This document shows, one piece after another, positions 60,065 through 64,000 of a stretch of 64,000 bases of DNA (its first letter is position 1; every line of letters starts with the position of its first letter). The translations under genes were made by a program, and so were the position numbers. Origin of the DNA: an uncultured Clostridia bacterium (GTDB lineage: Bacteria > Bacillota > Clostridia > Oscillospirales > Ruminococcaceae); assembly GCA_947166275.1 (NCBI GenBank), contig CAMVDP010000001.1, forward strand, positions 98,606 through 162,605, written 5' to 3'. The notes under the pieces are model-generated. The model was not told the origin of the DNA, searched no databases, and worked only from the letters and a program-made list of their open reading frames with translations.

Positions 60065-62407
60065 TCAATCCGTTATCTCTCTGATGTTATCGGGAGCTTT
60101 TATAAACTCGCTGTGAACAGTCTCCGAGAAATCCGTGATGTAGAAAACCGTTCTGCGGTCAAACACATTATACCTGAACGCTTCTATTTTCCCGTTCCGG
60201 CAGAAGAACAAAACGGGGTGATGATTCTGGAATTCCCATTTTTCTATATCATATTCCTCGCCGTTTATCGTACCCTTGTAAGCCGAAACAAAAGACATGC
60301 CGTCAAGCGGTTCAAGCGCATCGGGCAGATAATACCATATCGCATCCGGCGTGTCATATTCACCCTTCCTGCAGCGTGTGAAGCTTCCGTTATCGCCCGA
60401 CGTATAGGTGTGATCACCGACTGCGAGAAACTCGATCTGATAATCGAATGAATTGTCGTGAGATGCCACGATCTCGTTCACGTAATAATCCGTTCCGTCA
60501 TAAGTCAGATACTTGTAGTCGTTTCTGAACCCGCCTATTGCGCGGTATTCAAGCGTAAACGGCTTGCAGCTCCTGAAAAAGCCGAGATAGCTCTGCACAG
60601 TTGTAGGCTCGGATATAGCCTCACCCTCGGTTATATCTCCGAGAAGCTCCGGAAGGTCATATTTCGCCGCGTCCTCTTTATACCAGTCATCGACTGTCTT
60701 TTTCTTATCGAGCTCCTTTTGGTCCGCTATCTCCTTTGTATGCGTCCGGGCGTGTTCAAGCAGTTCATTCATGTCCACAGGCATTTCATCAATGCTCTTT
60801 ACAGCAGTCATGACCGTAAAGCAGTCCGAACCGTACTGCCATGCGGAAACGATCTTACCGTCATTATCAAGAAGCACCGCGACAGTATCGTCACTTCCTC
60901 TGTATATCTCGCAGCGATAGGTTTTATCGCTTACGCCGGCATCAAATCCGTAAGCGTATGTATATCCGTCGGCAATACGCTTTGCAAGAGGAACTGCCTC
61001 CCATGTACCCTCGAAGGTGTCCGCGGGATAATAAATATCGTATGAATCGTGGCGACAGTAGGCTTCATCGGAGTTTCCGAAATACTCATACTCGTCGGAG
61101 TTCTGGTACAGCGGCACACCGTCTGTAACTACATCGGTCAACGTACTGCTGTTTTCTGAATAGTAGAGGTCGTCATTGTTCCTCGCAAAATAGAAGTTTC
61201 TCTTTGTCCGATCACTGACATAGCAGTAAACCACTTCACCGCATGCAGACGAAGTATCGCTGTCAAGCCGGGAAGCGCCTTTTTCCGCCGTAATGTCGCG
61301 TACCGGCGAGAAGTAGATATTATATTCATTATCTTCCGCGAGAATATCTAGCGCGGTATGAGCGATAAGCTCATCGGCGAGAAGTGCTGATTCACTCTTG
61401 TCGTCGGGTGTCAGACGGCATTCGGAGGTCGCGATATCCGAATAATACCAGCTCCCGTCGCCGCAGTATATGTATTTGCTTTTAAGCGTGTTATCCACAT
61501 TGACAGTGAGCAGAGCGCCTTTCATATACTGCATAGTCTGCTTTACGGAGCTTTCGCGCATAGCTTTCATCCGCTCGTATATCTCATGGTCATACTTCGG
61601 TTCTATCTCGGCTCTGACAGAAGCTCCGAAGCGGTTCTCCGCGCTTATCGCCATACCACCGTCAAAAGCGTCTGCCAGCTCTCCCTCAAACGGGATATCC
61701 TCCGAGAGCGAAAAACTCTCTTCTCCCAGTGTTCGTATCTGAACAGAGATCTCAACTGTGCCGCCGCCCTGACTTAAGTTTAACCCTATCGCGCAGTACA
61801 AAGCCTGTTCGGGTGACGTATGCTCCGCGTTCGCCGCTTTTTCAAGGGAATTTATGCAGCCCTCTTCCTCCGAGATCATTTCAAACGCTCTTCGCAGGCA
61901 ATTAACAATGAATTTCTCGCTGTAAAAGCCCTCATGATGATCTGACATCAGCACAATGGCGGCGCGCTCATCTGGCATCTCTTTAAGGCGCATATTCTCG
62001 TCAAAATACGAAAGGTACTCCTCCGAAATCTGCTGCTTTGACTGTCCGAGATACTCCGAGTACGTCATATCCGCGATCTCTGCGTAATCTCCGGAGTCCT
62101 TGAATTTTTGAAAACTTTCCTCGGTGCTGCCGTTCTCAATATACATCAACATCAAAGACTTTGAAAGCGTACCATAGTCGGCACGAACAAAGTTACCTCC
62201 GGCATTCAGGGCAAGCCATACTTCACCGTTCCGCATAGCTTCGGCGGCTTCCTCAAGCACGGTATCGTCGGGGATCAGAAGCTTGTCCTCTTTGTATTCG
62301 CTCTGCTGTGAGCTTTCCGCCGCAGCTTCCGGCTTGCTTTCAGAGCAGCCCGAAATAAGCAGTGCGGCGCACAGCGCTATTATTGATGATCTATATTTGC
62401 CTTTCAT
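60065..62407 (-). CDS. Large lipoprotein of unknown function
   Basis: 780 residues from the ATG at 62407, chosen because AGGCAGG lies close before it and it begins a proper lipoprotein signal (MKGKYRSSIIALCAALLISGC, Cys21); the frame is open to 62443. The mature part is acidic, Tyr/Asp/Glu-rich and extracellular, with no catalytic motif I know. It may contain repeated beta units: similar phrases occur at TVNVDNTLKSKYIYCGDGSWYYSD, FARNNDDLYYSENSS and KYLTYDGTDYYVNEIVASHD, each a YY-rich strand pair like a WD/propeller or DUF-type lipoprotein. No operon partner. Upstream is the AT-rich gap 62444-62870. Confidence 0.85.
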   Translation of the reverse strand: MKGKYRSSIIALCAALLISGCSESKPEAAAESSQQSEYKEDKLLIPDDTVLEEAAEAMRNGEVWLALNAGGNFVRADYGTLSKSLMLMYIENGSTEESFQKFKDSGDYAEIADMTYSEYLGQSKQQISEEYLSYFDENMRLKEMPDERAAIVLMSDHHEGFYSEKFIVNCLRRAFEMISEEEGCINSLEKAANAEHTSPEQALYCAIGLNLSQGGGTVEISVQIRTLGEESFSLSEDIPFEGELADAFDGGMAISAENRFGASVRAEIEPKYDHEIYERMKAMRESSVKQTMQYMKGALLTVNVDNTLKSKYIYCGDGSWYYSDIATSECRLTPDDKSESALLADELIAHTALDILAEDNEYNIYFSPVRDITAEKGASRLDSDTSSACGEVVYCYVSDRTKRNFYFARNNDDLYYSENSSTLTDVVTDGVPLYQNSDEYEYFGNSDEAYCRHDSYDIYYPADTFEGTWEAVPLAKRIADGYTYAYGFDAGVSDKTYRCEIYRGSDDTVAVLLDNDGKIVSAWQYGSDCFTVMTAVKSIDEMPVDMNELLEHARTHTKEIADQKELDKKKTVDDWYKEDAAKYDLPELLGDITEGEAISEPTTVQSYLGFFRSCKPFTLEYRAIGGFRNDYKYLTYDGTDYYVNEIVASHDNSFDYQIEFLAVGDHTYTSGDNGSFTRCRKGEYDTPDAIWYYLPDALEPLDGMSFVSAYKGTINGEEYDIEKWEFQNHHPVLFFCRNGKIEAFRYNVFDRRTVFYITDFSETVHSEFIKAPDNIREITD

Positions 62408-62489
62408 ATATTTCGCCTGCCTGAAAAATGACTTTATTTCCATTTATTACGTAAATGTTTAGGTTATGTATATAAGAATAAGATGTTGT

Positions 62490-62814
62490 TTAGATGTGGT
62501 ATCTTTTTGATAAATCGCTCCATCCTGGATAGTTGCAGAGAAATGTGTTTATTTGGTTGAGTTTTGCGGTACTGATCACAGTCGGATCCATCAAATAAGT
62601 GCAGTTTTGATATGATTCTTTTTCACGTTTATTGAAATCGATCGTATCTACTTTATACTTATTTGTTTCGATGCAATCAAATTCTACCCGGCGGTTGTTC
62701 AGATAAACTGCACACTAAACGTGTCTGTAGTTTGATATTACGATTGCAGGGATGTTCCAAGTACCTATATTTTGCTTTTGAATCGTTTGGAACATCTATG
62801 TATTCTTCTGCCAT
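62490..62814 (-). pseudogene. Remnant of a small unknown gene, frameshifted
   Basis: Two joined frames on the minus strand read like protein: from ATG 62814, MAEEYIDVPNDSKAKYRYLE to about LQTRLVCS, then, in the other frame from about 62705, VYLNNRRVEFDCIETNKYK through MDPTVISTAKLNQINTFL and PGWSDLSKRYHI, ending at 62490. Together about 105 residues. Family not recognised. No ribosome site precedes the ATG, and the promoter at 62817-62845 would start transcription just after it. Composition is far more AT-rich than the neighbours, suggesting a foreign or decaying gene. Confidence 0.4.
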
Positions 62815-62816
62815 AT

Positions 62817-62845
62817 ATTTTACTACAATAATCCGTTTTTGTCAA
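62817..62845 (-). promoter_or_regulatory. Promoter in the AT-rich gap
   Basis: Minus strand TTGACA (62840-62845), 17 bases, TAAAAT (62817-62822). It could serve the remnant at 62490-62814 or, from about 400 bases away, the lipoprotein gene. Confidence 0.5.
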
Positions 62846-62870
62846 ATATATTTATACTCTCGGCAAACTA

Positions 62871-63128
62871 TCAAAGTGCGCGAGCTTCAACGACTCTCTT
62901 GTACAGGTAAACCAAACGCATACTTGACAGAATACCGTATATCATGCTGTAGTACGACATCGCGAGCGCGGAATATCCCTTGCCCGCAAACAATTCCGCG
63001 TATTTTGACGGCAACTCGAGCCCTTTCATGCCCTGTATCACGATCAGAAGCCTGTCGTCGCCGTTTCCGGCATCGTCGAGTAAAGCTTCAAAGCCGTCCT
63101 CTGTATATTTGTAATGCTGTTTTTTCAT
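62871..63128 (-). pseudogene. N-terminal fragment of an alpha/beta hydrolase (BAAT/acyl-CoA thioesterase-like)
   Basis: The first 60 residues read as the start of an alpha/beta hydrolase: DDRLLIVIQGMKGLELPSKY and AELFAGKGYSALAMSYY form the first strand, oxyanion turn and next strand. After about residue 62 the sequence loses similarity and the frame ends at 85 residues, before any nucleophile elbow, so no active enzyme can be made. Promoter, operator and AAGGTGAG ribosome site are intact, so the loss is recent or reflects a deletion joining unrelated DNA. Confidence 0.65.
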
Positions 63129-63148
63129 AAGCTCACCTTGCTTCCCGC

Positions 63149-63164
63149 GTTAGCGCCCGCTAAC
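63149..63164. promoter_or_regulatory. Palindromic operator, TetR-like
   Basis: GTTAGCGCCCGCTAAC: perfect 7-bp arms around two bases, placed between the -10 box and the ribosome site of the hydrolase fragment. The short GC-centred TTAGC/GCTAA form is common for TetR-family sites; no regulator gene is in view. Confidence 0.6.
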
Positions 63165-63170
63165 TATCAT

Positions 63171-63199
63171 ATAATAACACATAAAAAGTCAAATGTCAA
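63171..63199 (-). promoter_or_regulatory. Promoter of the hydrolase fragment
   Basis: Minus strand TTGACA (63194-63199), 17 bases, TATTAT (63171-63176). Confidence 0.8.
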
Positions 63200-63273
63200 T
63201 ATCCTTGCCTCGTTTTGGAAATGATGCTTTTTAGTATTGTTTAATACGATACTTCCGTTTATCCTATTTCTTA

Positions 63274-63894
63274 TTACTTCACTATAACTACAGTAAAATA
63301 GCCGCATCCGTCCATCTCATCAGCACTTTTATACAGGTGCTGATCGATGAATCCGCAGTTCTCGGCAGCATAAATTTTGCTGTCGTTTTTTATCATACTT
63401 TTTATATCCGACAGCTTTTTCCCGCCTTTCATTATCACTTTTGTCCCGTCAAATTTCAGAAGTTCTCCGGCTTTTTCATACCGAGCCGGAATTATCACAA
63501 TTGGTTCTTTGCCCTCGGCAAGCGGCATATTCAGCTCCGCAGCGGCGGCGCAGAAACTTGGTACACCCGCGCACATTTCCGTATCAAATCCCATTCCGGC
63601 GAGCTGAACAGCTATATAGGAGCAGAAAGAATACACCGACACATCACCAATGTTCAGCATTGCGACATCTTGCCCGTTTCGCAGAAAGGCAGAAAGCTCT
63701 TCGGCAGTACGGCGGTGATTTTCGCGTTGTGCATCCTCATCTGCCTTCATGGGAAACTCCAGCGGCAGTACAGTCTTTTCTGACATATCACAGATTTTTT
63801 CAGCTGTCGAGAACGCGAGCATATTTCCACCGCTCGTTCTCGGAGCCGCGATAACGCCGCATCTTTCAATTATTAGTATTGATCTCAGTGTCAT
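63274..63894 (-). CDS. cbiL: Precorrin-2/cobalt-factor-II C20-methyltransferase-like, N-terminus out of frame
   Basis: SAM-dependent tetrapyrrole methyltransferase of cobalamin synthesis. From ATG 63894 there are 206 residues: CGVIAAPRTSGGNMLAFSTAE, LPLEFPMKADED, MLNIGDVSVYSFCSYI and CAGVPSFCAAAAELNMPLAEG are CbiL/CobI hallmarks. But the conserved SAM-binding opening GPGDPELMTLR is encoded in frame upstream of that ATG (to 63915), with a stop at 63922-63924, so ATG 63894 cannot be the ancestral start. One more G in the GGG run 63914-63916 (minus strand) would join it to GFVYVEVR and the open frame running to the window edge. C-terminus looks complete. Confidence 0.7.
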   Translation of the reverse strand: MTLRSILIIERCGVIAAPRTSGGNMLAFSTAEKICDMSEKTVLPLEFPMKADEDAQRENHRRTAEELSAFLRNGQDVAMLNIGDVSVYSFCSYIAVQLAGMGFDTEMCAGVPSFCAAAAELNMPLAEGKEPIVIIPARYEKAGELLKFDGTKVIMKGGKKLSDIKSMIKNDSKIYAAENCGFIDQHLYKSADEMDGCGYFTVVIVK

Positions 63895-64000
63895 CAGCTC
63901 CGGGTCTCCGGGACCCTCACTTCAACATAGACGAAACCTTTTTCATCGGAAATGTATTCGGCTATATAATATATCTATAGGAATTCATAAGGCCAAGTCA

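Overview
The window reads as chromosomal DNA of a motile, Gram-positive, fibre-degrading anaerobe, most likely an Oscillospiraceae/Ruminococcus-type Clostridium. The reasons are moderately high GC, strong AGGAGG-type ribosome sites, TTGACA-17-TATAAT promoters, lipobox lipoproteins, a class III fructose-1,6-bisphosphatase, a HisZ/short-HisG histidine operon, a sigma-28 flagellin promoter, and galactan and mannan hydrolases. This is inference from gene content; there is no rRNA marker. No insertion sequence, prophage or CRISPR array was seen.

Layout. 1-2206: an FtsH-like protease with extra N-terminal domains, cut by the left edge. 2318-15453 (minus): a galactan-utilisation operon running from a promoter with a LacI-type operator through a GH53 endo-galactanase lipoprotein, a sugar-binding lipoprotein, two permeases, an ABC ATPase, a LacI regulator and a GH2 beta-galactosidase to galactokinase. 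Galactan is cut outside the cell, the oligosaccharides are imported, split to galactose and phosphorylated. 15607-15837: a small orphan gene. 15927-24330 (plus): the histidine operon hisZ-G-D-C-B-(59-aa ORF)-H-(duplicated membrane protein)-A-F, with tandem promoters and an inverted repeat on the start site. 24354-25741: a frameshifted zinc-ribbon/leucine-rich-repeat gene. 25760-32527 (minus): ECF sigma factor, giant alpha-2-macroglobulin-like membrane protein and an exported MEMO-family protein. 32759-34984: tex.

35021-40386 (minus) is the most interesting locus. One operon encodes a Cache-GGDEF diguanylate cyclase, then a RelA/SpoT-type HD hydrolase fused to a WYL ligand-sensing domain, then a protein whose C-terminal third carries the motifs of a RelA/SpoT (p)ppGpp synthetase. 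It looks like a split alarmone synthetase/hydrolase pair attached to a c-di-GMP enzyme and a WYL sensor.

40481-53084 holds a pyridoxal kinase with no normal start codon, an unknown gene, tRNA-Thr and tRNA-Tyr followed by structured repeats, a chemotaxis receptor, a very large flagellin, a GH26 mannanase, fbp and a divergent GH2 beta-mannosidase. 53140-59952 holds a transporter with binding-protein lobes in permuted order, a PTS EIIBCA permease, and a frameshifted RsbU-like phosphatase with its STAS partner. 60065 to the end holds an unknown lipoprotein, an AT-rich decayed stretch with two gene remnants, and a CbiL-like cobalamin methyltransferase whose 5' end is out of frame.

Several independent breaks (four in the LRR gene, one in the phosphatase, one in cbiL) are all loss of a single base, mostly explainable in short homopolymers. 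This may reflect uncorrected sequencing error rather than true pseudogenes, so the broken genes should be read with that in mind.
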